From assembly GCA_963920705.1 (NCBI GenBank), contig OY987225.1:17625492-17689491 (forward strand): 64,000 nucleotides of DNA, written 5' to 3'. The notes under the pieces are model-generated. The model saw only the letters and a list, made by a program, of their open reading frames with translations. It was not told the origin of the DNA and did no database searches. Made by a program: the position numbers and the translations under genes. Position 1 is the stretch's first letter. Each line of letters starts with the position of its first letter. This document shows positions 1-10,000 of this stretch, one piece after another. The DNA comes from Odiellus spinosus. Lineage: Eukaryota > Arthropoda > Arachnida > Opiliones > Phalangiidae.

Positions 1-54
1 ACTTGGTTTGAAATTCCCACTTTTTTCGGGGTCCATTTTCTCGGGTCCGTTGCA
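1..54 (-). repeat. 3' LTR of the retroelement, first 54 bp only
   Basis: Identical to 2333-2386. Bounded on the inside by a minus-strand polypurine run at 55-66. The rest of this LTR lies left of the window. Confidence 0.75.
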
Positions 55-132
55 TCCTCCCCCCCGAACAAAAATTTGGTTGGTGAAACAAAAATTCAGA
101 ATTCAATACAAAATGAACAATTATAAATCAAT

Positions 133-1467
133 TTAACCAATTTTTAAAAATGGTAGTAAAGTCTTTCTTTTATATTCGAATAACTTCCGTCCTCGTCGTA
201 TGGCTGCTTCCAATTCAGAATTCGACGTAGGTTGGATGAATGACCGTTCTTGTTGCTCCATGCGGATATCCATTGTTGGAGCCGCATCCGTATCGCTATC
301 TATAGAAGGATCAACTTCGTCCCAGTCACTACTCGATGAAGAAATGATACTAGAATTCGAAGTGTCCATTGAATTGGTAGTCTGTCTGTCAAGAAATGGG
401 ATTAATTTCGGCTTTGGGAAATGGTCATTAGGATGGGATATTTGAAGTTTAGGAATGGATTTTAGTTGATCAGGTTTTTCTTGAGAAGGAGATGATAATT
501 TTCTGGTCTGGCAAAAAGATTGTGATATCCATAACAATAGTTCTTGTTGATCTTGTTTTGCTGTAGCCTTGTTCATTGAAAAGGACGTCTTGGACATGAA
601 TGTTGGATCATGGCGCCTTGAACGTTGACGTGGTAGTCTCTCGGGCAAAGGATAGGGTGTTTTCCTATGTACCATAGGGTAGTCTTCCGAAGGACGCCGA
701 TATCTCGTGGCTCTATCTGAACGGTGGTTTCGAGATGTTCTTGGAGATGGACATACACGAGAAACGTGACCAATGCCATGGCAGTTGAAACAGACGATGT
801 CCGGTCTGGATACTCTTGATCTAGTTGGATGATGGTATCTTGAGTGGTTGCTGATCGCATTTGATTCTTGTATTTTCATTGTTGAAGGCAAAAAGATTCT
901 AGTGTTTTGCTTGAAGCCATGATTTTGACTATTTCTGTAAAATGGCGAACGATGTTGATGTCGCTGCTTTGTGTCATATCTTCTTTCCTGATTTCGTGAT
1001 CTTCGTGGTTTACAATTCAACATTCGCGATGGTGGTTGATACGCCGCTAAAGGGTTTGGAATTACTGGGAAGGAATTATTATTATAAACCCTTGAGACGG
1101 GTACTCCAGATGGAGATCCCACCATGGGAATGGTTGAAAAGGAGGCGTGTTTGGTTGCATGAGAATTTTGGTAAAAGTCTTTTTTCGAAGGTGTTAAATC
1201 CGTTTTTATCGGAATTTGGATTTCAAATCCGATGTCTTTGGATATTGGGTTAGGATTTACATTATTACTAGTTTCCGTGGGTTTTATCTTAGGGCTAGGA
1301 ATTACATGTACTTGGGTTGGTTCAGACAATAAAGGAGTATTGGTTTTCCAGGCGCGTGGGGTGATACATGGATCTGACTTGGTTTTACGTAATTTTGCAT
1401 TTTCAATATGTTCTATAGTTAATTTCGAATTATAATAGAATCTAGGAAGCTTATTATTCATTGTCAC
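133..1467 (-). CDS. Gag-like nucleocapsid protein of the LTR retroelement
   Basis: A 444-residue open frame on the minus strand, the largest in the window. Around residues 225-240 it has a CCHC zinc knuckle (CFNCHGIGHVSRVC, pattern C-x2-C-x4-H-x4-C), the RNA-binding signature of retroelement nucleocapsids. The flanks are rich in Arg, Lys, Pro, Ser and Asn, giving a strongly basic, low-complexity protein, and the C-terminal third is acidic and serine-rich. There is no protease or polymerase motif after the knuckle. The start at 1467 is the first ATG pair (MTMNNK) downstream of the presumed leader. Function (packaging of element RNA) is inferred from the zinc knuckle and from its position between LTRs. 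Confidence 0.7.
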   Translation of the reverse strand: MTMNNKLPRFYYNSKLTIEHIENAKLRKTKSDPCITPRAWKTNTPLLSEPTQVHVIPSPKIKPTETSNNVNPNPISKDIGFEIQIPIKTDLTPSKKDFYQNSHATKHASFSTIPMVGSPSGVPVSRVYNNNSFPVIPNPLAAYQPPSRMLNCKPRRSRNQERRYDTKQRHQHRSPFYRNSQNHGFKQNTRIFLPSTMKIQESNAISNHSRYHHPTRSRVSRPDIVCFNCHGIGHVSRVCPSPRTSRNHRSDRATRYRRPSEDYPMVHRKTPYPLPERLPRQRSRRHDPTFMSKTSFSMNKATAKQDQQELLLWISQSFCQTRKLSSPSQEKPDQLKSIPKLQISHPNDHFPKPKLIPFLDRQTTNSMDTSNSSIISSSSSDWDEVDPSIDSDTDAAPTMDIRMEQQERSFIQPTSNSELEAAIRRGRKLFEYKRKTLLPFLKIG

Positions 1468-1649
1468 TAAAATTTATAAAAGTTTAGCTATAGATTAGCT
1501 TCCAATTCACTAATCTTATACAAATTCTGTAATTCCTTGACAGCTGGTAAAAATTCCATTGATCTACTTTTATTTAAATTTTCTTGTTTGTCCCACTTTA
1601 GTATTCCTTTTTCTATCCTTATCTCTTATGCCCTTACTTCTATATCCCA

Positions 1650-2386
1650 CTGAAGAGCTCTTATCTAAAAGATAATAAAATTATAGCTTTAGGGTAAATT
1701 TCAAGGGTCGGGGATTTTCTTAACAAAGGTAGACAAATAGCCTTTGGCAAAATAGGCGAAATATTCGCCGATCCACCCCCACAAAAAGAAAGGGAGCGCC
1801 AGTCAGAGAATGCACAAGTAGAATACACACACCAATAAAGAAAGGTATAGCGGGGAAGGTCACGGCACCAAAAATTGTAACCGACTTCGGTAGTTCTCCC
1901 CCAAAAAGTCCCGAAGGTCAGCCACAATTTCACTTTTCGGCTAAGTCTTTCACTCCTTTTGACTTAACCCTTCCAGGTTCTGCCCGCTTCCTCCTTTATG
2001 GCTTGAGCACTCCTATACCACGGACCCTTATTAACTTTAGGAATAACTAAACCGACTGTTACTTAATAACTTTTATTCCGGGTTAAATATTTATAATATA
2101 CGTCCATATAAACTATCGCGTGACTTCGCGAGTCAGTCCATGATCACATTCTAAACTTTACAGAAGGTTTCTTTTCCTTATCACCTCGGATGGGAGGTGG
2201 GTGACAACGGCCACGAGAAAATAGGACCAATAATTGGTGTAACCTTTGCCCCTTTTTGGCGCTTGACATGCGTCAAACCCACTAGGCCGGGTACCGATTT
2301 TCGGGTACCTTAAAAGGCCAACCAAAGTGTGCACTTGGTTTGAAATTCCCACTTTTTTCGGGGTCCATTTTCTCGGGTCCGTTGCA
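1650..2386 (-). repeat. 5' LTR and leader of the retroelement (inner edge uncertain)
   Basis: The outer edge at 2386 is fixed by the 54-bp repeat shared with the window start. The inner edge is a guess: on the minus strand a TTCA end near 1650, followed by G then TGG, could be LTR end plus primer-binding site, but I cannot match it to a tRNA. The remaining 1468-1650 would be untranslated leader before gag. A TATA-like AT stretch lies near 2090-2100. Confidence 0.45.
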
Positions 2387-3444
2387 ATGGTTTCACCTAG
2401 GCATGCAACCATGGGTCGGCAGATCCTAATGAAATTGGGTACACTAGTTTCTATGCTTAAAAAACTAGGATTCCCTGATTTTAAGATGAGAATAAAAATA
2501 ATTGAATTTTGGCGAAATTTAGAGTAAACCCTAGAGAGTTTTAGAACGCCAACGAAAAATTATGCTCTTGCAAAAATACTAATATCTTACTGGCGCTTCG
2601 GTTGATTCTTTGGAATTTACTCATGTTCATAGAGTAAAAGGCGAGGAATATAATGGTCATCTTGAAAATGGTCTACCTCTTTTAGTCTTTTAGTTTTTTG
2701 GTTTTTAATTTTTTTATATTTCGCTGGGGGTCTGACACTGTGACGTGTGACGTCATGTGCCCCAACTTTTAGAAATTTTATTTTCGCTTTATTCACTTAG
2801 TATGTGTTTGGCTCTTGGTATTTGTTTCGTATTTAACTGGAAATAAGAAGTTTTATATTTATATTACGTATATTAATAAACGTATACTGAATGATAAAAT
2901 ACGTTTAATTATTTATCTGTTTTTTTTTTTTTTTTTTTAAAGCACGTGCTTGATAAAAAATTGATTTTAGCATTTGAAACTTTTGTTTTTGATTACCAGT
3001 TAAATATGAAACAAGTACCAAGAACCAAACATTTACTAGGTAAAAGATGTGCCCTCGGGGTCTTGAATAAAGCGAAAATAAAAAATTAAAGTTGCGGCAC
3101 ATGTCACAGTGTTGGACCCCCCGCGAAATTTTAAAAAATTAAAAAACAAAAATCTAAAAGAGGTAGACCATTTTCGAGATGAGCATCGGATTCCTCGCCT
3201 TTTACTCTATAAACATGAGTAAATTCCAAAGAATCAACCGAAGCGCCAGTAAGATATTGATATTTTCGCAAGAGGATTAATTTTTTTCGTTGACGTTCTA
3301 CAACTCTTGGGGGTTTACTCTAATTTTCGCCAAAAATTCAATTATTTATATTTTCATCTTAAAATCTGGGAATCCTAGTTTTTTAAGTGTACCAAATTTC
3401 ATTAGGATCTGCCATCCATGGTTGCATGCCTAAATGAAACCATA
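2387..3444. mobile_element. Long foldback (palindromic) element, about 1.06 kb
   Basis: The left arm (2387 to about 2880) reappears as its reverse complement at about 2945-3444, with a short T/A-rich loop containing a poly-T run at about 2921-2938. Matching blocks include the terminal ATGGTTTCA...GGCATGCAACCATGG and an inner block around ACTGGCGCTTCGGTTGATTC. The arms differ by scattered substitutions, so it is not a recent inversion. The right end reads ...ATGGAATGACCC, the same terminus as the foldback at 16163-18170. The left counterpart is missing because the LTR element ends exactly there. No coding frame is seen in the arms. Confidence 0.8.
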
Positions 3445-4394
3445 TGGAATGACCCATCTTTTGTAGATCATTTATGATATAGTAGTGCCACCTGTATTCA
3501 CTTGTTCCTATCTAGTTACAAAGCTTAATTCTATTATCTTGTTCACTTCCAACTTTCATACTCATTGTTCAGCCTTGCTAAGATATGGCCCAATTCAGTG
3601 AGTGCTGTCTCAGTTGTTGTGTTGATATTTTGAGACCAAAGGTGATCATCTTTTGATTAATCAAAGGTATTTCTTTTAATTGAATGCCAAAATCAGATGG
3701 TTTCCTTTGTACAGTTCAGAGACGCGTCTGATTGTCTTATTTTTAGAATCAATAAAAAAATCTCTTTTCTTGCCTCATTTTCCTTTTAAAAAGAGCATCA
3801 GTGATAAATGGAAGTGACGTAGTGTTCTCTTCCTCATGCACATGTTTTAGATTTATTTAATATTAGGGTGTGCAAAGTTCCACCCAGATACCAAAAAAAC
3901 AGCTTTTCAATCTACCCTAAACTAAATATTTATTTGTAAAATGGTGTCTCAATCCACTGAGTTTTACTTCCAAAACTTTTTTGGAACAGGATTACCAATA
4001 CTTTTCATACTTCCCCCAAGAGGTGGTTGTTATATACTCCTGAGGACCCCATACTTTTTAAGAAGATTTTCAAATTATCTTTATAATACCAAGAGTTACT
4101 TTACTAAGGAGAATTACTACCTTCAGAAGGTTTAGCCTTCTTTTCATTCCTCAATACTTTCCCCGCCCCTTAAATGTCAGTCAAAGCGATTTGATAATTA
4201 TGTGGTTCCCTGAAGTTACGTCATTGTCATGCGAATATTTAAAAATATGTATATCCACTGTTCGAGGTTGTCCAAAATAAATATCGTATGAGCTTATGTT
4301 GTCAACCAAGAGTGGCTGCAGTGAAATAATTAAAGGTACATACTTCAGTAAAATCTCAACAGGCTTGTACACTGTTGATCCATAGTGATCAAAA
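3445..4394. other. Unassigned AT-rich stretch
   Basis: No gene, exon with good splice sites, or repeat structure recognised. Short frames here lack domain signatures. Confidence 0.5.
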
Positions 4395-4940
4395 ATAAAT
4401 AAAAAATAAAGTCTAGTGCATGACTCCCGAGGAGGAATAGCCTCTTTGAGATGTAAAAACCCCTTTTATAAAATCGTTCCAATCTCCTTGCCTATTCGCT
4501 GAAGGAAAAAAGTAGTATCCAAAATTGTATGTCTCTACTGGAGTAGCATGGAAGGGAATTTTCCTTGCTATGCCTATGCTAGACCGCGTGAGCTTTCAGA
4601 CACGAGATATTCGCTGAAAAATATGAATTACCTCATTGATTTTTATCCCTCACCGAAATAAGATAGCCTGATGTGAAGAGGCCCTCAAGAACTCTAAAAA
4701 GGTCTTGGGGAAGTCTTTAAGACCTCCCCAAGAATTCTTGACATAATGAAAGACCTCTCCAAGACCTCTTAAGACTACGTAAGACATCTGAAAGACTTCC
4801 CCAAGATCTCTTAAGACAACTTTTTTTGGTAAGGGATTGGCTGGATATATCACTTGTCGTAAAGGTAATTTCTAGGGCAGAGGCTGGATGGCCTGTTTAG
4901 ATGCCTAGCGTGTTTGTTCATTTATTTATTTTTGATCATA
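4395..4940 (+). repeat. Dispersed repeat, copy 1, split by a MITE
   Basis: Shares ordered blocks with 7283-7590: an AAATAAA-rich start, a stretch containing GAAGGAAAA-GTAGTATCC, a block with CCTATGCTA, and an end containing ATTGGC..GG.TATATCAC. In this copy the homology is interrupted at 4647-4835 by a palindromic MITE, while copy 2 is uninterrupted at the same place. Divergence between copies is high, so this is an old family of unknown class. Confidence 0.55.
4647..4835. mobile_element. Palindromic MITE family A, member 1
   Basis: Terminal inverted repeats CCCT(T/C)ACC...GGTAAGGG with inner AAGTCTTGGGGAAGTCTTTA-type palindromic modules. Flanked on both sides by AT, read as a 2-bp target duplication. 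It lies inside the dispersed repeat 4395-4940. Other members of the family are at 9834, 10987, 13228, 18684, 44187 and 52884. Confidence 0.8.
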
Positions 4941-6958
4941 TTGTACCGCCATTGTGAAATTAAGAGATTTTAGTACCGGACTCGACGGAATTTAGCATTT
5001 CATCTTCTATTTTCTCCACTAAACCCAATGTTATACCTTACAATCTTAGCAGACTAAGCGAATTAAGCAGACGAATACTATAGTGCTACTAGGAAACTAA
5101 GACCTTCTTCATTCGTTTTTCACCTTTTAGTAAAAATGTAAAAAACTAGACTACCCCGAACAGTAGGAAGATGGTAATTCTCCTAGGAGAATTACTTAAT
5201 TCTTGATAATACTGATGGAGCTCAGCATTTTTAAGAATGTGCATAAAAATGGGTATGGACGCGACCTCTGTTCAGATCCCAACCTAATAAAAAAAAACAC
5301 AAATTAGGACATTACTGAAGCTTGTCCAGAGTTTTAAAATTACTGTGATTTGCCAATTAGTTAATCATTCGGTTTTTACGCTATAATTTAGCGTCTCATT
5401 GTAATTTTCCAGTATTCCCAAAATACACCACTTTGCTCTTCCACTGTGCGCATGCCCGCGCTCGAAACGCTTACTAGTGGCAAAAAAAAAAAAAAAAAAA
5501 AAAAAAGTTCACTTGGTGAGGCGCGCGTAGTATTCCGCGTATTACCCCATGCAGGTGTTTTTCCCTGCCAATTTCACCAAATGAAAGTTCGCCCTATACC
5601 GCTATGGCGCCCCAAGTAATGGCTAAATGGTGTATTATATTTGCATTTCTGTTAGTTAAAATGCATAATTCCTCTTTCAAACGCTTAAAAATTCTTATTT
5701 CTGACTAGCAACCGGGTCCTTCATTCGTAAAAACTGCTGCTTTTGTGATACGCTTCACCATTTGACTTTGAATTAATATGGCCTTAATATAATGCCAAAC
5801 ACAATAAATAACGAAAAGTAGACTCATAGTTGATTTAAAAGTTTAAACTTTGACTTCCTTTAATCCCTTAAATGTTTTAAATTTTGAAGTACCTTATTCG
5901 TAATTTTACCAGGTCAAAACGTAAATTACCGATTGAGAACTCTAAGCTTGTCTAGCTCTATCAACCACTATTAACTAACAATGTTCGTGCGTAAGGCTGT
6001 AAATTTTTCCAGAATGCTCTATACTAGTATCCAACCTTTTTACGCCTTCGCTAGAATTGTAAGCCTACTCCGCGCGGATTGATACAATAGCTTAATACTA
6101 AAAAGTTCCAGCCCGCGGTTTTCAAATGATAATTTTTTTATCCAAACCGTGGACACAATGCCATTTAAAATTTATGATTCAAATGTTTAGTTCTTGGCGT
6201 GGAGGAATTATATAGTCTTAAGGGCGTTTACGGGGGGTACGAGAACGTATTAGATATTTTTCACCATGGCGTTCAACAACAAACGTATACTCGTATCACC
6301 TGACACCACTACCAAAGTCTAGGGGACCCTTACTCTTTCCCTTCTCTTTCCACTCTGATGACATCACGTTGTGATGTAGGTTCCAGTTTAAAAAAGCAAA
6401 CAAACGCCTCTTTACCAAGTTTCCATTCTTTTAAATTATATCTATTTTCTTTATCACTATCAACGGTGTCGCGGGGCTTTCCCACCCCTTTGTTGCTCGA
6501 GGTTTGCTAGTTTTATAAACAGTTCATGTTAAAGTAGTATAGGCGCTATTTGTCTTGATGTTATCGTGTCGTTCCGCGCCTGGTAGACGAGTAGGCTTAC
6601 AGTTTTTTGGAGGCGTAAAAAGTTACCCCTTCCAAGGGTGGATACTACTATAGAAGATTCCAGAAAATTCAAGAAAATTCCTAAAAATTCTAGATTTTCA
6701 ATGTTTTTGTTTTTTTTTTTTTTTTTTTTTCATTGGAAAGCTTTGGGTAGTGAGTTCAAAGTCCGGAATCTATGACTTTTGTCACTAAATTTTTGGCATC
6801 CACAATTCCACATCCAATATTATTAATTTCAAAGACTTCTCGCTAAAGCAATTTCGTGCCCTTGCGCTACTAGTTATGATTAATCATAATTTAATGAGCA
6901 AATTAATCTATTACTATTTTTCCCTACCTACCTTACAAAATCTATAATTCAGTTTCAG
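4941..6958. other. Upstream stretch, no exon identified
   Basis: Contains an (A)n run at about 5480-5506 and a T run at about 6710-6730. CpG-richer patches occur at 5445-5610 and 6230-6620. The RFX start exon should lie here or left of here, because the first recognised exon enters mid-codon, but I could not find a convincing one. Confidence 0.4.
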
Positions 6959-7076
6959 ATGAAGATAGCCCAGGACAAGCAGCTGTGTCATTAACTCCTG
7001 GCCATCATACCTATGTTCATTATGTAGATGGAGGGGCTGATGCAACTAGTCTCTATTCAACTGCAAATGGGCAAAT
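6959..7076 (+). CDS. Rfx: RFX exon a (first recognised)
   Basis: Acceptor TTTCAG before 6959 and donor GTAAAT after 7076. Enters with two bases of a split codon and leaves with two. Encodes [20 protein letters not shown] onward, in the position of the N-terminal Gln/Val/Tyr region of vertebrate RFX3. An upstream exon must supply one base and the start codon. Confidence 0.75.
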
Positions 7077-10000
7077 GTAAATATACTACTGAAATTTAAT
7101 CCTAACCGCCCACCAAATCAATTATGCTAGCAGAAGAGTTTAAATGAGTTATAGTATATATCCAGACATGATCGCACATTGGTACCATCCAATGCATCTG
7201 ACTCATAGATTACTTATGCTACTTTGCAATCTTGAAGGAGAAAATCAATTGTGGTTTTTATCATTCTACTACTATTAACAAAATAAAATAAAGCCGCGGA
7301 CAGGCACACCAAGATGGAATTGGTCTCTGTGAGGGATAAAAACCGTTTCTTTCCATCCCCCTTGCTTATATATTTACTGAAGGAAAATGTAGTAGTATCC
7401 AGAGTCGCTACACAATAGATAGCGTCTGCTGGTACACGGTATTGTATTCCTATGCTATAGCTTCAAGACTGTAGATATTCCGGGGGATTGGCATGGCTAT
7501 ATCACATGTCTTTAAGAAGGTGTTTTCTACAAGGCAGGCTAGCCGGACTAATCCTAGACTTTTTCTACTTTTATTTATATTTCTATAAAGGGTGTTTTGC
7601 GTAGTATCTTCAGAAATTGTTTCTGAATAGTGTAAGAGAATGTAAAGGTTTCGATTCTGGTATTCATTTAAAAGCAGTCCCTTTGGCTGTAATAGTGAAG
7701 CCTTTTTTGCCCCTTATAATGAAAGACCCAAAACTTACCTTAGGTTATAGGTTTACACTCGAATGAGAGCTTATATTCTAGCTCACAACGCCTGAGGGTA
7801 CCTTCCAGAGAGGGTTCCATGAGGCTAGTATTCCGTCACATTGTTTTCACTATCATTCCCCTCTAATGACAAGTGGAACCTAGCGAGAGTTCATATAAAA
7901 AAAAAGACCAGTAGAAACGTTACTCTTGGTATTCTGGGGGAAGATTAAGATATGCGACGTTCCAGGATCTCCAGTTCAAGTTCTTATTATTTATTATGTA
8001 TTAGCGTTACCAAACCCATGATTAAATAAACCAGTTCAGTTCATTATATTTTGACCTTTATATGGGGCATCTTTTGATTGTTTGGAGGGACTACATTTAT
8101 TTCACTTCCAAAATCATTTTTACTATGCAAAAATAGCACTTTGGTAAAAGATTGGTAAAAACCTATCTTCGTCTTCACTATCCTTTCAAAGAGGATTGAA
8201 GCCTGATTGACAAGTTGTAACAGTAGTCTATTGTTTTGTCCGTCTTTAATATTTTTTTTTCGTTTCTTTTACTGATTGGTAATTTGCTGCCTATCACCCT
8301 GTACCCCATATCTAGGACCAGACTTTCTATATTTCCTATTTTTTGTATACCTTTCTGTTTATTTTTCTACTTATTTTCATTTTTTCACCTTCAATCTACC
8401 AAAACTACTTTTCCATTTAGTAAAAAATTTATTTCAAATTGGACAGTTGTTTAATGAATTAGGCCTTAACAGACACTGTTTTCAACTAAAGCATCACACT
8501 TTTGCACCTTTGGGAAGTATTGTCAAAAAGTCCTTTAATAATTCCTCCATTTTAATTTTTAGGTCTGGGTACTCTGTTTACAATGTTACTGATTCGGCAA
8601 CCATGTATACACCTGGCACTGCCACATACTACAGTACTGGAAGTGGCACAGCCGTTAGCTATTCCCAGGTGAGATATCTAAATTCATAACTTAATTTTTT
8701 CGGAATTTTAGTTTTAGTTCTTTACAAATCAGAATATTTATTCAAAATTTTGTGATAAAATCCAAAAATGTTTTAGTATGAATTTTATTTATTAATTTAT
8801 AATTTAAATTTGAAGTAACATCAAACTAACATCTGAGGCTCCTCACAAGTCTTATGTTTTGTGGCAGTCTAACTTTCACAAAATTCTTACTTTACACATT
8901 CTAGATTTATTCTTCTTCCCCCAATGATTGTTGGTTATCTTTTCATGCAGTATTTATGGCTATAAAACTTTTAAGAGCATACAAAAAAACTGTACACTAT
9001 ACAAACCCTGATATAAGCCTAAAATAAAAGCTGGTTTACAAAGAATTACATTTGAAAATTTTGAATCTTGAAATTTCCTGACTAAATGGTTTTCAATTAT
9101 GAGTAACGTAAACCATCTCACCTCATACGGAGTACTAGATTTTTGAAAACTTATTTGCATACTTACTTAAAATCTATGACAAATTATATTTGTAAACATG
9201 ATACGTAACTAGTCTTTAAGTCTCATTTTCATGATTAAAAATGCAGAGATATGCTAGATAAAAACACAAAATAAGCGCGAGAAAAATAGACCAGTTTTCA
9301 TGCTAATGATAATTTATAGAAAAGGCCAGCAACCTCTATCTTTACGATATTGCAGCTATTCACATTTACGTCTTTCCCATATTAATTGGGGAGTGGCAGC
9401 CACTAGAGGGTGCTGAAGAGAATGGTTTATTGAAGACTACCGTGATTTATTTTTTTAGCTAGAAATATTATACAAGTTAACCTGTAGCGTTTTAAATTTT
9501 TCCATAGTAATGTACTGCATTCAAATTTTAATATTCTTCATTCTCTGGTAAAGGCACAAATGGAAGAATATTTTGTGTAACTTTTCAAATGTAATCCTTG
9601 CGTTTCTTATGTGGTGGTGATCTAGCTTCAAATAGACACGCAACCTTTCCTGATTCAGGCCTTGTAAAATTGATTTCACACGTATTTAATGTTCAGAAAT
9701 TTAAGAAATTCCATGTGTCCTACTGTGTTTTTTGCTCATACTATCTCTATCAAGATATTTATCATTGAGTTAAACTACATGGTACGAAGTTTTCTAATTG
9801 CGTTTAAGATTCCATGTGGACTTCATTAACATTCCCTTGAGGAAAAAAGTTAGTCTGATCTGAAGAGGTCTTCAAGAACACTACAAAAGTCTTGGGGAAG
9901 TCTTTAAGACTTCCCCAAGACTTATTGACATAGTGGAAGACTTCCTCAAGACCTCTTAAGACTTTCTTTAGTAAGGGTTATAATTGTAATCCCTTAAAGT

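Larger units (their letters stand above)
1..2386 (-). mobile_element. LTR retroelement, gag-only, cut by window edge
   Basis: Positions 1-54 and 2333-2386 are identical over 54 bases and both end in TGCA, which marks them as the outer ends of two LTRs of an element read on the minus strand. Just inside the left copy (55-66) the minus strand is a pyrimidine-free run, as expected of a polypurine tract next to a 3' LTR. The only long frame between the LTRs is a gag-like protein with a zinc knuckle; I see no protease, reverse transcriptase, RNase H or integrase. That makes it a non-autonomous, TR-GAG-like element whose movement would depend on a relative. Identical LTR ends over the visible part suggest a recent insertion. 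The left LTR continues outside the window, so its target duplication cannot be checked. Superfamily (Ty3 or Bel/Pao) is not resolvable. Confidence 0.75.

Noticed and set aside
200-1435. Several + strand frames at the window start
   Set aside because: They lie antisense to the gag-like frame and show no domain.
6266-6322. ATG in good context (CACCATGG) encoding MAFNNKRILVSPDTTTK, considered as the RFX start exon
   Set aside because: No convincing donor follows and the phase does not fit the one base needed by exon a.
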